A stretch of DNA of 64,000 nucleotides from Gambelia wislizenii (Eukaryota; Chordata; Lepidosauria; Squamata; Crotaphytidae), in contig JAUMIR010000002.1 of the NCBI GenBank assembly GCA_030847615.1, positions 282,142,028 through 282,206,027 of the forward strand, read 5' to 3'. Positions 23,001-34,326 of the stretch are shown in pieces (position 1 is the stretch's first letter; each line of letters begins with the position of its first letter). The position numbers and the translations under genes are program-made. The notes below the pieces were generated by a model. The model ran no database searches, was not told the DNA's origin, and was given only the letters and a program-made list of their open reading frames with translations.

Positions 23001-24374
23001 GCACACTGTGTCCTCTTCCTCTTCTCTTGAATCCTAAGGAGCAGATTCATTCATTTATTCCCTCATGCACAAACCTGATATGAAGTGGTTGGAGAGGGCA
23101 ACTAAAGGATGTTTATACCTTTCCCCAGCTACCATATTGTCCGGGGCAATTCTGTCTGAATCTTGCAGAACTGCAGGGAAGCGATGCAGAAAGGGGAAAG
23201 GAGATGTAGAAGGGATGGATGTGAAGAAGATAAAGGGTTTGGCCCTTTGATGCTGGCACATCCCTGCCTCCAAGCCCAACCCACTTGCCAACTATAAGGA
23301 AGCACTCTCCTCTGCTGGCTCATCGAATGGGAGGTTAAGACCTGAGGCTACATCCAACCCTAGCTCTCTCCATTTTGGCCTTCCTGCACCAAGGTATCAA
23401 AAGGATGGGGGCTGTTGAGGAAGACTGAGCAGGGGAGGAGAGGGAACTGCCCCATTTGTGAGTTGGGGGTGGTCTGCCTTTCCTTCCTTACCAACGTGGT
23501 ATGAGAAACTTCCACAGTGTATGTCGCGAAATGCTCTTCAACACCAGCTCCTTTCGACTCCAGGGCACTGAAAGGAGAAAGAATTCATATTGTTAAAGCA
23601 GTGTGCATAGAGCTTAACATCCAGACATTATGCAACTTTTTGAAAAAGGATTGAAAAGATGGTGACAGGATTACATGGGCAAGATTAGTGGTGTAAAAAT
23701 GATAGCACTACCAGAGTTGTTCCTTGGAAATCAATTCTGAAGAAAGCTGGAGATCCAAAATCATTTAGATGAGAGGCAAATCTATTGCAAAACATGGTAT
23801 CACATTTTCAGGTAGCCTCTGAGTAAATGGTAAGTATGTAGTGGAAAATCAAGGAGGGACATAGGGAGCAGGGTATGTTTAGCCTCTTAAAGACGGTTAT
23901 GGGGCAATATGATAGCCCTGTTTAAGTATTTGAAGGTGTGTCACATTGAGGATGGAGCAAGCTTCTTTTCGGCTGCTCCACAGACTAGAACACAGAGCAA
24001 TGGATGCAGGCTCCAGGAACAGAGATTCCACCTCAACATTAGGAGGAACTTTTTGCAGTAAGAGCTGTTCTGCAGTGGAACACCCTCCCTCGGAGCGTGG
24101 GGGGGGTCTCCTTCCTTCTTAAACAGAGGCTGGATGGCCATCTTTCAGGGATGCTTTGATTGTGTATTCCTGCATGGCACGGGGTTGAACTGAATGGCCC
24201 TAGTGGTCTCTTCCAACTCTACAATTCTATGATTCTATGACACGAAAGCCACCTTAGGAAAGGTGTGGTGGAAAAGGCAGGAGGAGGATACCTGGCAGGA
24301 GGATCCTTGGCAACCTCTTCTTCCGGAGTGCCCACACAGCAGGGAATACACAGGGAGCAGAGCCTCCTGAGGTT
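19997..24374 (-). CDS. Uncharacterised acidic Ser/Glu-rich multi-exon gene, copy 1 (span)
   Basis: Ten exons from 24374 down to 21031 have lengths 83, 76, 77, 79, 68, 73, 68, 58, 86 and 58 nt. Together they make 726 nt, exactly 242 open codons. They alternate phase 0-2 (A) and 2-0 (B), with AG/GT borders at every junction. An eleventh (20584-20668) adds 27 codons and a TAA; further candidate exons lie downstream. A exons usually begin Asp-Ser and B exons mostly end in Trp, giving a W-DS seam. The product would be acidic and low in hydrophobics, probably disordered. No start codon or promoter was identified; the 5' side is cut by an L1 at about 24645. I recognise no family. Alternative: a decaying gene array with fortuitously open short exons. 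Confidence 0.5.
20374..20464 (-). CDS. Candidate exon E7, frame unresolved
   Basis: 91 nt, TCTCAG/GACTCTGAG start and AAG/GTAGG end. Phase 0 begins Asp-Ser like A exons but ends in TAA; phase 2 is open throughout and acidic. Copy 3 equivalent 59994-60084. Confidence 0.35.
20584..20668 (-). CDS. Exon A6, possible terminal exon
   Basis: 85 nt. It opens DSTEEEDTMDD and ends SPPSD then TAA one base before the GT. Copy 3 (60203-60287) has the same stop; copy 2 (33804-33890) has no stop and ends CAG/GTGAAC. An internal GAC/GTGAGT could be an alternative donor. Confidence 0.45.
21031..21088 (-). CDS. Exon B5
   Basis: 58 nt, phase 2 to 0, CCCTAG/A...TGG/GTAAGG. Encodes ALESLQKRSSEMEESSSTW. Copy 2 version is frameshifted with a TGA. 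Confidence 0.55.
21329..21414 (-). CDS. Exon A5
   Basis: 86 nt, phase 0 to 2, CACAG/GATTC...GACAG/GTAGG. Begins DSSEDLEDTLANIS; the longest A exon. Confidence 0.55.
21545..21602 (-). CDS. Exon B4
   Basis: 58 nt, phase 2 to 0, GGTAG/T...TGG/GTAAGG. Encodes LLETKDKEASDEESSSSGW. Confidence 0.55.
21925..21992 (-). CDS. Exon A4, duplicate of A3
   Basis: 68 nt, phase 0 to 2, CATAG/GATTCC...GAGAG/GTACCC. Begins DSLAVEGTPASIRS. Nearly identical to A3, including the flanking introns. Confidence 0.6.
22097..22169 (-). CDS. Exon B3, duplicate of B2
   Basis: 73 nt, phase 2 to 0, CTTAG/T...TGG/GTAAGG. Encodes DPQEAIRQEEQSRTFS then LENSLFSW. Confidence 0.6.
22381..22448 (-). CDS. Exon A3
   Basis: 68 nt, phase 0 to 2, TGTGAAGAATAATG-side intron, CACAG/GATTCC and GAGAG/GTACCC. 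Begins DSLAVEGTPASLRS. Confidence 0.6.
22553..22631 (-). CDS. Exon B2
   Basis: 79 nt, phase 2 to 0, TTTAG/TGTTC...TGG/GTAAGG. Contains DPQEASREEEQNETCS and ends LLSW. Confidence 0.6.
22957..23033 (-). CDS. Exon A2
   Basis: 77 nt, phase 0 to 2, CTTAG/GATTC...GCCAG/GTAGGG. Encodes DSREEEEDTVCRIDSLKS and more. Decayed homologues are in both inverted arms. Confidence 0.6.
23034..23491. other. Intron, with a possible decayed exon
   Basis: A segment near 23297-23386 (also in the arms near 568-660) has an upstream GCAG and an open frame ending in a stop, but its phase does not fit. Confidence 0.3.
23492..23567 (-). CDS. Exon B1
   Basis: 76 nt, phase 2 to 0, TTCAG/TGCCC...TTG/GTAAGG. Encodes ALESKGAGVEEHFATYTV and ends HTTL rather than Trp. 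Confidence 0.55.
23870..24239 (+). mobile_element. CR1 3' fragment in the first visible intron
   Basis: CR1 C-terminal coding remnant ending in the octamer terminus at 24239. Shared with copy 3 (63490 onward). Confidence 0.9.
24292..24374 (-). CDS. Exon A1, most upstream exon visible
   Basis: 83 nt, phase 0 to 2, pyrimidine-rich CTTTGCAG/AACC...GCCAG/GTATCC. Cys-rich start (LCSLCIPCC) then acidic EEEVAKDPPA. In both inverted arms its 3' part is cut by a CR1. No start Met, so further 5' exons are expected. Confidence 0.5.
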
Positions 24375-24644
24375 CTGCAAAGGAGAAAGGAAAACACAAG
24401 CATCCATCAGTGTCAGAGAAAGAAGGCCATGGCAGAGGGGCTGGTTTTGCTCCCTTGCGGTCCCCAAGGAGAACTCCCCTGAAACAGGCAAAAACATCCA
24501 CCCAGATGGCCCATTCCTCCCCATCCCTACCCCCTGAGACTGTAGTCAAGGGCAGCATCTCTCTCTCCCCTAGTTCTCTAGGTGGATTGTTTAGTGGGAG
24601 CCTACGTTTGAATGTTTGGAAGCCTGGGTGGGAGCTGAGGTACT

Positions 24645-25670
24645 AGATATTTAAATCCAGAGAGTTGTAGATGTAATTTAGTCAGCTGTTGCCATTCGTG
24701 TTGTGTTGAGCGCGCGGTATTTGGGCAAAGTAGTTTTGATTTGCACTCAAAATAGGTATGGCCATTCCAACTGATCAAAGGCTTTCAATGCGTCTAGTGA
24801 TATCAAAGCCAGGGGTGTGTGCCTTTTGTTGCAAAAGTGCATTATATTTAGTGTTCTTCTGATGGCGTCAGCTTGCCACCGGCCAGGCATAAAGCCTTTT
24901 TAGTTGGAATGTATGTAATGAGTGATGAAAGCCTTCAGGTGTTTTGAAACGATTGAGGTCATTATTTTAAGGTAAGAGTTGATCAGGGCAATTGCTTTGA
25001 AGGCAGTGATGATAGGCGTGTCATCCTCTGTCTTGGGGATCGGGATGATCCGTGATCTCTTCCAGCCGCATGGATGCAGACCATTGTGGAGATGTTCATT
25101 ATACAGGTTGTATAGGTGTGGGGTAAGTTCTGTTTTGAGTTGTTTATAGAATTCAGTGGAGAATCTGCCGGGCCCTGGAGCCTGTCCCAGTTTCAATTGA
25201 GTAATAGTTTGTTCAATTTCTTGTTTGGTGATTGAGGAATTTAGAGCTGCTTTGTGTTGTTCTGTAAGTTATGGGATTTTTAGTGAGTCTTAGGAATTGG
25301 GTGAGATCTAGGGATTGAGGGCACTCCGAAGTATATAACACTTTATAGAATGTGTGAAATCTCTGGAGTATGTCCATGGTTTTATTTAACAGTAATCCCA
25401 TCGAGGGTTTTAATCTGTGAGATGGTTGTTTTTTCAGCTTTCCTCTTAACTAGGTGTGACAATAGTTTTGAGTTTTTATTCCCATGCTGATAGTAACGTG
25501 CCTTTGTATATTGGGTTGCTATATGGATTATTTTAAATCTAATTCCTCTAATTCAGATTTTATTTTCATCAATTGAACGAGTGTCTGCTTGTCTTGGTGA
25601 ATCTTGTGATTTTGGGTCAATTTAGTTAATGCACTTAACATAGAGTGTCTTTGCGTCTCTTTCATTTAGC
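24645..25670 (-). mobile_element. L1 ORF2 5' half, inverted fragment
   Basis: Minus-strand translation shows L1 pre-RT and RT motifs: ARYYQHGNKNS-like, PGPGRFSTEFYKQLK, then RSRIIPIPK. It is degraded by stops. Its inner end contains a block also present on the plus strand at 25671-25810, and its outer end contains a block matching about 26170-26270. Confidence 0.8.
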
Positions 25671-28078
25671 CTGGCCGGCAGCTAGCCGACGCCATCAGAA
25701 GAACACTAAATATAATGCACTTTTGCAACAAAAGGCACCCACCCACCCTTGGCTTTGATATCACTAGATGCATTGAAAGCCTTTGATTGGTTGGAATGGC
25801 CATACCTATTTGGACTGCTCCAAAAAATGAATATGGGACGCCAATTTGTAACATTTCTCCAAAATCTGTACTCCAGTTCTGAAGCAACGATCTAACAAAG
25901 TAGATTCACAAACTTTCGAATTTCATAAGGGAACCAAGCAGGGGTACCCATTGCCCCCTCTATTATTCGCAATAGCCATAGAGCCCCTTGCAGAACCAAT
26001 AAGGATGACACACCAAATCGAAGGCCCTGCGATCCACCAACAAATGCACAAAATCGGAATTTTTGCGACATTTTACTCTATATCACAAACATGACCATTG
26101 CATTTCCTGTCCTCCAGAAGATACTGAACAGATTTGACACATACACAGGTTTTAGAGTAAACATGCAAAAATCAAAACTATTGTGTCCAAATACCCCGCA
26201 CTCAACACAACATGAATGGCAACAGCTGACTAAATTACATCTACAACCCTCTGGAATTAAATATCTAAGGATACTAATCACCAAAGACATAGTTCAAATG
26301 TTGCCACGGAACTATAAACAACTCACAACCTGGATAAAGCAAATAATAAAACACTAGACCACATTTAACCTATCCCTCTTGGGACAGATAGCGATACTAA
26401 AAATGTTTGTACTTCCACGACTTCTATTCCTATTTTTCACGATCCCTCTGGAAGCCCATTTGACAAACTTCAACATTTGGAAAAAACTATTCCACACTTT
26501 CATTTTCAACAATAAAAAAACAAGATTTCCAAAAGGTATTTTATATCAGAAACTCCAAACGGGGTGCTGGGTGTTCCAAGTTTGCCATATTACTTTATGG
26601 CTGCCCAGCTTACGCATCTGGTCCAGATATTCAAGAAAAACCCCCAAACTAACTGGCTTGAAACAGAATTAAACCTGAAAGACCTAAAACATTTGGAAAT
26701 GTACTTCTCTAATCTCTCCTACCCTGACATCAAAATATTGAAAATCCTTTCTCACGAATGTATTTACGAGTTTGGAAACAGTGGAGTCACAAAAGGATGC
26801 CCCAGGTATCACCCATCCGCCCCCCTTCCAGACCCACCCCAAATTTTTTGACCCGATCAAATACACAACTTACCTAGATTGGGACAAGAAGGGGATATAT
26901 ATGATATCTGATCTATATTATAAAAATGTTTCTAAAAGCAAAGAAGAACTCATAAAGGATTTGGACCCCATTCAGCCCACTTGAATACAACTCAACTAAA
27001 TGGCGCATTTCTTATCCCACATACAACATCAGGGCTTTGCCTCTAGACCTCTAACGAAATTTGAAAACTTATGTATGCCCTCTACCAGTCAGGTCAAGGG
27101 CCACATGGCAATTATATACAACTTTATGATAGAAACCACAATGACGGAGACCATTCGATTCAAATCAGCCTGGAAAACTGAGGTAATGAACCCCTTAAGC
27201 GATCTGGACTGGTCAAACATCTGGAAATCTCCAAAGTTTCAGATACGTCCAGTCATAATACAAGAAAACACACTTAAGGTGGTTTATAAGTTGTATTTGA
27301 CACCCCACAGACTGGCTCAAATCACCAACAATAGTATTTCCAATTGTTGGAGGGGTGGCAAGGACAAAGGCACATATCTCCACATGTGGTTTCATTGCCC
27401 TCTGGTCCAGAAGTTCTGGTCTGAGGTACTTAGGCTGATTTCTCAGATCACGAAGCAAACCATTTCCATAACCCCTAGTATAACCCTTCTCTCCCTTTTC
27501 ACTGATCAAAATACCACAGTGAAACACAGAGCCCTGATACGATTTTTGTTGGCAATAATAAGACTAGGAATTGCGCAAAATTGGAAAACGGTAAATTTTA
27601 CGATGGGAAAATGGTGGAAGAGGTTCTGGAATATTTGCTTAATGGAAAAGCTTAAGGAACAAACTAAGATATCTGAAGGATGCCCCATAAAGACACCCTT
27701 TGCAGAAAAATGGCTTCTGATGATTGGTTACATAAACTGCCATATAGCCCAGCAGGCCCCACCTACCCACCATGAGAAATTGTGGAATGATGTCCTACCT
27801 GAATGAAATACAAACCCTTTCAAAGACCATTACATAACAACATTGCATAAAACTGTCTACCTCTATTTTCATGACCAAACAGAACTGTTTACTAGGAGAG
27901 TATATTTGATTTGTTCTATGTATAATGGATTATTTTTCCTTTCTTTTCTTCTGTTTCTCCTTTTTATGTATAAAAATACTATTACTGTCTGACATTTTGT
28001 AGTGACTTGTAACTATCAAATGGACATGTTCAATTGTATTCTACTGTTTTTTGATAAATAAAAAGGAATTATAAAAAA
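25671..28078 (+). mobile_element. L1 ORF2 3' half and 3' end
   Basis: Continues L1 ORF2 on the plus strand from the RT middle (KGTKQGYPLPPLLFAIAIEP, FRVNMQKSKLL) through the C-terminal region to an A-rich end (AATAAAAAGGAATTATAAAAAAA). Stops occur before 27000. Confidence 0.85.
27000..27806 (+). CDS. L1 ORF2 C-terminal frame, open 268 codons
   Basis: Contains HMWFHCPLVQKFWSEVL, the usual C-terminal Cys/His/Trp signature of L1 ORF2, and KWWKRFWNICLMEKLKEQTK. It is a remnant only, since the upstream RT is broken and inverted. Confidence 0.75.
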   Translation: MAHFLSHIQHQGFASRPLTKFENLCMPSTSQVKGHMAIIYNFMIETTMTETIRFKSAWKTEVMNPLSDLDWSNIWKSPKFQIRPVIIQENTLKVVYKLYLTPHRLAQITNNSISNCWRGGKDKGTYLHMWFHCPLVQKFWSEVLRLISQITKQTISITPSITLLSLFTDQNTTVKHRALIRFLLAIIRLGIAQNWKTVNFTMGKWWKRFWNICLMEKLKEQTKISEGCPIKTPFAEKWLLMIGYINCHIAQQAPPTHHEKLWNDVLPE

Positions 28079-28082
28079 ACCC

Positions 28083-28344
28083 TAACCATTTGCCAAACAG
28101 AATAATCCTCCTTGCATTTCTATACCCAGAAACTAACAATTCAAATATACGAATTTACATATACTCCCCAAAAGGGGTTCACAATATATAAACTCCACAC
28201 ACACTCCAACCCATCCATTCTCTGAAGATGCCAGCCACACATGCAAGCAAAACGTCAGAATGAAACTATTCCATAACACGGCCTCACAGCCCAGAAAAAT
28301 CCAAGGAAAATCAGTAAAACTACGATATTTCAAAACTATTTCCC
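28083..28344 (+). mobile_element. Unassigned repeat with GATGCCAGCC motif
   Basis: Positions 28213-28320 match the 123-bp repeat at 35087-35209. It lies between the L1 end and the start of copy 2 homology. Confidence 0.5.
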
Positions 28345-28493
28345 TTGCTCTTGGGTTCTGTTTTCATCTCCCTCTCCTTTCTGAGGGGGATTTTCCTGGG
28401 GCTGCTTCGCAAGGTCAGTGCAGCTGGTGGCCCCTTGCTGTGTGCCCAGTGACCCTCCTTCTGTCCCACCAATGCCAGGGGGTCAGCGCTTAC

Positions 28494-28586
28494 TCTGCGC
28501 AGTCTGGTGAATGCCATCGTCTCCTGAATGCACTGCAAGCGTTCGCTCAACCGGGGACCACTGGCAGGAGCGATCCCAAGGGGCTT
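28494..28586 (-). CDS. Copy 2 homologue of exon at 6486
   Basis: 93 nt with GGGCAG acceptor and the same GTAAGC donor. Open, but its length shifts phase relative to copies 1 and 3. Confidence 0.3.
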
Positions 28587-31514
28587 CTGCCCACAGCCAA
28601 GTCCAGAAGGGAAATGAGCAGCCCTGGGCTGGATCGGAACCTCATTGTCATGGCGACCGTGTAAACACAAAGGGCCCCGGAATCCAGACACACAACTGCC
28701 ACTTTTTGAATCCATACAAGCATGGCAGATCTCCCTTAAAAGTGGAAAGCAGTTGAACAGGTTCAAAGAACGAGAACAAATCATAGGCCATCACATGGTC
28801 CAAGGGGTGCAAGGTCAATTCTCAAAAGCTCGTAGAGGAAAGAAAAACAGCTTTTCACCCACTTCCAGAAAGGCAGTAAGGAGATTGCCTCTTTGAGAAG
28901 GCAATTCCGAAGACTGCGATCAGCCACTGGAAGGCCCTCCCCCATGTTCCCACCAGGTGTACCTGTGAATTACTATCTATTATCCAAGCCGACCTTTATC
29001 CACATAAATCTTTCTTCTTCTTTTTCAGGTCAATCCACCAAAAGACAAAATTTACAAAATTGCAAATACCCGTTATACAAGGACTGCCAAAGCAATTCTC
29101 AAAGGCCTGCCAGGGAACAAAGGCCCTCTGCCATATTTCCACCAAAGGTCCTTGTGAATTACAAATATTTCGCTATATCAAACAATCAAAAAGAAATGGT
29201 CTACTCGACCACTTACTCTATTGGGCAGGCTAGCTACAGTCCAAGCTCATCTTTTTTTTTTTTTTTTTTTGCTAATTTTTTGTTCATCTGTGAGCCCATT
29301 CCAACATCAATGTTTAAGACAAAATTTACAAAATGGGAAATAAGTTTAAACATAGGAGGGAAGAAATCTTTGAGGTTCATGAATAGTTCCAAGTAGAGTA
29401 ATTCTTCATGGGCAGCTTTAGCTCGACCAAGTTTGCTTCATACAGCTAAATTCATAAAAGCCGCTAACACAATAGCATGGATTCAAATAGAAAGAGATAT
29501 GTTACCCACATAATCTAAGTATAAAGGGACATACTCTAAGACATACTCTAAGTATAAGGGGAAAAAACTAAGCAACAAAATAGTGAGCCCATTCAGAGGA
29601 GAGATGGTTTAAGTATAAGGAGAAAAAACTACACAACAAAATAGAGCAGAGCAGAGATGGTTTAAGTATAAGATACTCTTTGCACCACCACCATGATGTC
29701 TTTGTCATTTCTTAGAACATCACTTTTTTAAACCAAAATATAAATATAATTGGTTTAGGGAATGAAAGAGAAAAGAATAGCTAATATAAAGGACTATTTG
29801 AACTATTAGAGCAACTTGAAAAAGATTTAACCCAATAGACCCATCATGGCTGAGATGAGTACAAATAAATCCTTTTCAGGGAAAACTAAACTGAAGAAAT
29901 CACCCCCCAACCCCCCCCCCACACACACCTGCAAGCACAAGAGCTGTAAGTCTATTCAAAACATATTGTAATGATAGCACAAATAAAACAACAGGACAAG
30001 TTTCAAAACTATGTCAAATGGCCCAGGAGAAAAAGCTTGCAAATTTCCAGGGATGAGATTTCCTTGCGAATCAGATTAGGAGATAAGACTATTGTGGTGT
30101 GGAGGGGATGAAATTCAATTTAGAAAATGGAGTCCCTGACCCTCTGGGCTCAGGGTTCAATCCAGGAGCACACAGAAGATGTGGACCTTCAGGGGAACAT
30201 ATCCCCATACGGCAGACTGAATCCCTCCTCCTGGTCTCCTGTTGACTGAGCAGGAGCACCTTTGCCTTGTCTGGAATAAGTTTCCATGATCCAAAAACCC
30301 GCTGAGAAATCCAGCAGAAACAAAGGGAACACATTTCCCCTCTCTAGTTCCTAGCATAGGTCATCCACCAAAGTGACCAAAGTGATCTTTGTCCCATAAC
30401 CAGGCCTGAAAGCAAATGGAAATAGATCTAAATAATCAATCTCATCCAGAAACCTCTGGAACTAGGAGGCCGTCCCACGCTTCAGTCCTTTGTCTAAAAA
30501 AGGAAAGTTGGAGACTGGCCAAGAACTCTCCAGTACACTGGCTCTCCTTAAGACACAAATTTTCTGGATACATGCAAACACAAAAACACCTTTCCCAGAG
30601 CAATGCGAGAAGACAGTTTTACAGCTGCATAAAAGCTGCAAGCCTATACCTATTGACCTAGGATTAACTCCTAGAGAACTCAATGGGACTTACTTCGAAG
30701 TAGACACAGGCAAGATTAAACCAAGACCTGGGCAGGGAATGGGTTCTTCCCCCTATGGTAACATCATGACACAATGGCACAGGTATGGCTTCCTTTAAAA
30801 AATAAACGCCAATGGAGCAGGAGGTTGAGCAAACAAGGTGTGGTGTAAGTGGTATTGTCATATTTCCAGGGAGAGAAAGCCAATATGGGAACTAACACCA
30901 CTCAAGTGTAAATGTTGTGATGGTGCAAAAGAGTGCTTTGCCATTCTGCTCTCATTCTGAATATGAGAGATGGGTTTGCAAGCAAAAAAACCACAAACAA
31001 CTGGCTAGGGTGATAAGCACTCTGGAGAACGAGAAAATATTTCACTCCATCTTCTATATGCTGTTTCTTCAAGGATTTCAAAATGGCTGTAATATCATGG
31101 GTTGGGCAGGTCAAACTCGAGAATCTCAATTCTGACTAAGGAATCTTGATTCCGCAGGCCAAAACAGGAACTTTTCTGGATGCCGGCAAACTCCTAGGCA
31201 AGGCAGTCTTTTCAGCATAGGTTGTTGGGGGATAGGTTCTTATCTTTGGTCACAAGGGCCCCCCGTTCTTCCCTGAAGGTTCTGAGTCTCTCCTTCTGCC
31301 CTGCAAATCCTCTTCACTGTGGCCTTCAAAACACAACAGAACTTGTCATTGTGCATTATGTTGCTTTGATATGAGAAACAGAGGACTTTGCACTTCTCAA
31401 ATGAAAAGAAGTATTGGAGTTAGGATTGGAAGACTCCTCTCCTTCCTCAAAGTTTTGATGTAGACCTCATCTCAAAAGGAAGGCAAGGCACATTTACTCA
31501 GAAATGTATTGCCC

Positions 31515-31741
31515 TTGTGTTTCTCCAACTCTTTTCAGGCTCATGGCAACTGTAAGGTGAACTTATCATGGGGTTTTCTAGGCAAGATTTGTTCAGAGGG
31601 GGTCTCAGCCTTCCTCTGAGGCTGAGAGAGTATCACTCACTCAAGGTCACCCAGTGGGTTCAATGTCCAAGCAGAATACGAATTCTGATCTTCAGAGTCA
31701 TAGTCCAGTGCAAAAACCTCTACACCACACCAGCTCTCCAG
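31515..31741 (-). mobile_element. tRNA-derived SINE, reversed
   Basis: Reverse-strand match to the SINE at 4277-4506, with TAGTCCAGTGC and CTACACCACACCAGCTCTC near its 5' end. Absent from copies 1 and 3. Confidence 0.7.
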
Positions 31742-32108
31742 AAATGCATAATGAAGAGACAATCAATTTCAAAATTTTCTAAAACTACATATTTCAAAGC
31801 AAATACCATGCTTTGTTTATTGTAGATAAAGCAGACTGGCTCTTGAGAAAAAAAACCATGAAATTTAAGTTGGAGAAGAAATAATTCTATTAACTGATTC
31901 AGCAAAAGTATGCCCCTCCACTCACTACTGGTCAAAGAAAGCCAAAATAAACCCTAGGTGCCCCCATAATACTACAAAAAATAGCCTGAACCTTACTATG
32001 GGGAAAACAAACCCCCACATCGCTTCCGCCAATTGCACATTGTAGATAAAATTCCTTCCCAGCCCCGTCAACCAGCTTGTAGCCTCAGCTCATAACAAGG
32101 GGATGGGG

Positions 32109-32288
32109 TTAGTGATGAAAGACTGTGGGCAGGAGGGAAGTAAGGAAAAACAACACACAATAACAATAGGAAATATAGAATACAAATAACAAATGTGTTG
32201 ATACAACAGTTGACTTCATTTGCAAGAGACTTTTCCTCCTCCTCTTCACATGTTCCACCCTTTCCTGATTGTGAGGACATGGGGGCAC
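32109..32288 (-). CDS. Candidate terminal exon with hydrophobic segment, copy 2
   Basis: Acceptor CCCACAG, phase 0 open for 59 codons. A basic VKRRRKSLLQMK is followed by a hydrophobic LLFVFYISYCYCVLFF. Homologous to 58348-58695, with an earlier stop. Confidence 0.35.
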   Translation of the reverse strand: MPPCPHNQERVEHVKRRRKSLLQMKSTVVSTHLLFVFYISYCYCVLFFLTSLLPTVFHH

Positions 32289-33803
32289 CTGTGGGAACCA
32301 CAAAATTGTGTCAGCATTGAGACTTCTGGTCCTCCTCCCTATCCACGCTGGTAGTGAAATCCCAGGAAGTGAGTATGTGGCCATAGCACACTTCCTGCCC
32401 ACGTGGTGTCATCATGGAAAGTCCCACAACCATCGCTCTCTCCATCTGCTGACAGCCAAAAGAGATGTTGAAAGGTTACTGCCACAGGCAGGGAGCTGAT
32501 GAGCCAAAGGAAGGAGATGAGGGAATACCAACAGCAAGGGTGGAGTAAAAGTGAAGACAGGAGTCTCTGGTTTTGCTTTGGCCCGATGGGATGCCCACCC
32601 ACGCCAATTCTGAGACTGAAGGGGGTGCCAGGAGAGGTAGCCCTCACTTCCCTCCTACCCAACTCTTCTGCTGACAATGAGGTTTACAAAAAAGCCAGGG
32701 CAGGAAGAAGCGAGGCAGGGTCTGGGAGGAAGAGAAGCAGGAATGGGAGGGAAAGTACCACAGCCCTCAAGTCATGGCATTCAATGCCCTTCTGGCCAAG
32801 CCTTCCTCTGGCCACCAGACTCTTTGGCTGGCAGAGCACAGTGTGGGGAAGAGGGAATGAACTGAGGCAAGAATCAGCTTTGGCTTCTGGAGACGAAGGG
32901 CAGGAGGAGCAGCACAGCCCCGGAAGTGTAGGGAGACTAGGGTGGTTGCCCTTGGGTGGTTGCTTTTAGGGTGTTGCCACTGTGCTCCATAATGGTGGCT
33001 ACACAGGCCAAGGAGGGTTGGGTTGGGTTGGGGGTAATCATGGGAGAGACTGAGCACTTCACCTCCCCACAGATGGTACTGAGGGGCAAAGATCTTCTTC
33101 CCCTCCACTTGAGGACAGATGACATCCATCTGCTCTTGGTCCTGCACTCCATCTCTCAGGTGGTCCCTGGGAGACCACATCACCCAACATCCTCCTCCTC
33201 CAGGCCCGGGTCTCCTGCCAGCTATGGGTGGAGCTTGCTTGGGTCAGGAGGTGGAGAAGCACACCCACACCATTTCCCGTAAAAGCACCTTTTGAACTGG
33301 AGCACAGCCAGACAATACTTTCCTGTGCCTTGGGGATCTGAAAGACAGGGAGAAATGGATTATTTCCGAAAGCTGTTTCTCCTCAAATTTTTGACTTCCT
33401 TAGTTGGAAACCACTCAACAGGAAGGGGAAGGGCCTTCAAAGGACCCAACGGGAAGCCTGGTGTCCAGCTGAAAACCATTCATCCCACTTGGGTTCCTCC
33501 CAGGGACATTTTCGAATGAGGCACCTTCCAACACATCCCCTTGGCTCCATGCTAGCCTCTGAGAGGGGGTGGTGGGTGGAGCCAAACCTCCTCTCTTATC
33601 CAGATAGATTGAGGAGTCCAGCCCAGAAGGTATTCAGGCCTCTGCTTGGTCATCTTCTTCTCCTGCTCTTTCCCAGCTCTCTCCTGAGAACAGAGGTGAA
33701 GGACAATTAGTGTTCTACTCCCAAGTGACAAGATCAGCCAGGTGAAGAATGACCTTAGATCCTTGGATGAGATTAGCTTCCCTTTCGCTTAGAACAGGTT
33801 CAC

Positions 33804-33890
33804 CTGATCCAACGGAGGGGCAGGCTCCCACTCCAATTCTTCCAGGCTGCTCACGTCATCCAGAGTATTATATTCCTCCTTTGTGGAGTC
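33804..33890 (-). pseudogene. Exon A6 homologue, copy 2
   Basis: 87 nt, TGCCAG/GACTCC...CAG/GTGAAC, open and ending PPLDQ. It lacks the TAA of copies 1 and 3. Its neighbouring B5 is broken, so the copy is called a pseudogene. Confidence 0.45.
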
Positions 33891-34269
33891 CTGGCAATGA
33901 AAGTCATTGTTTTCAACCAAGAGCCATCACTTGCCACATGCCAGGACTGAAGGTGCCACATGAATTCAAAGGACATAATGAAAGATGCTGGAAAGTTGTG
34001 ATTTTTTTTAAAGATATCTTTCTTGATAATTTTCTCTTTTCTTTTTGGGCTCCCAAGTTGCAACTTCCAAGAAAGGCACTGTGAATGTCTTTTCTTCAGA
34101 GCTTTGACATCAAAAGCATAATCAACAAGTGCCAAATTTTATCCCAGTGGTTGAGTCTCGGCCTTGCCCGTCCTGCAATATCCCTTGTAGCTGCTCCTTT
34201 TCATAAGAGGGACATCCTCCAGCCCACCCTCACCCTCACGATTCAGAAGGGCAGCCATTTCTTCCTTAC

Positions 34270-34326
34270 TCAAGTGCTGGAAGACTCTTCCATCTCAAAA
34301 CTCCTGTTCTGGAGGACTCCATCGCT
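34270..34326 (-). pseudogene. Exon B5 homologue, copy 2, frameshifted
   Basis: 57 nt instead of 58, and the final TGG has become TGA before GTAAGG. Confidence 0.6.

Larger units (their letters stand above)
4209..24240 (+). repeat. Segmental duplication copy 1
   Basis: Collinear with about 43075-64000 (copy 3); blocks are near-identical by eye. Copy 1 retains about 8205-9440 and 9510-9845, which copy 3 lacks. It lacks copy 3's 48361-48935 and 55290-56290. Copy 2 matches parts of it more distantly. It contains the minus-strand acidic multi-exon gene at its right end. Confidence 0.9.
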
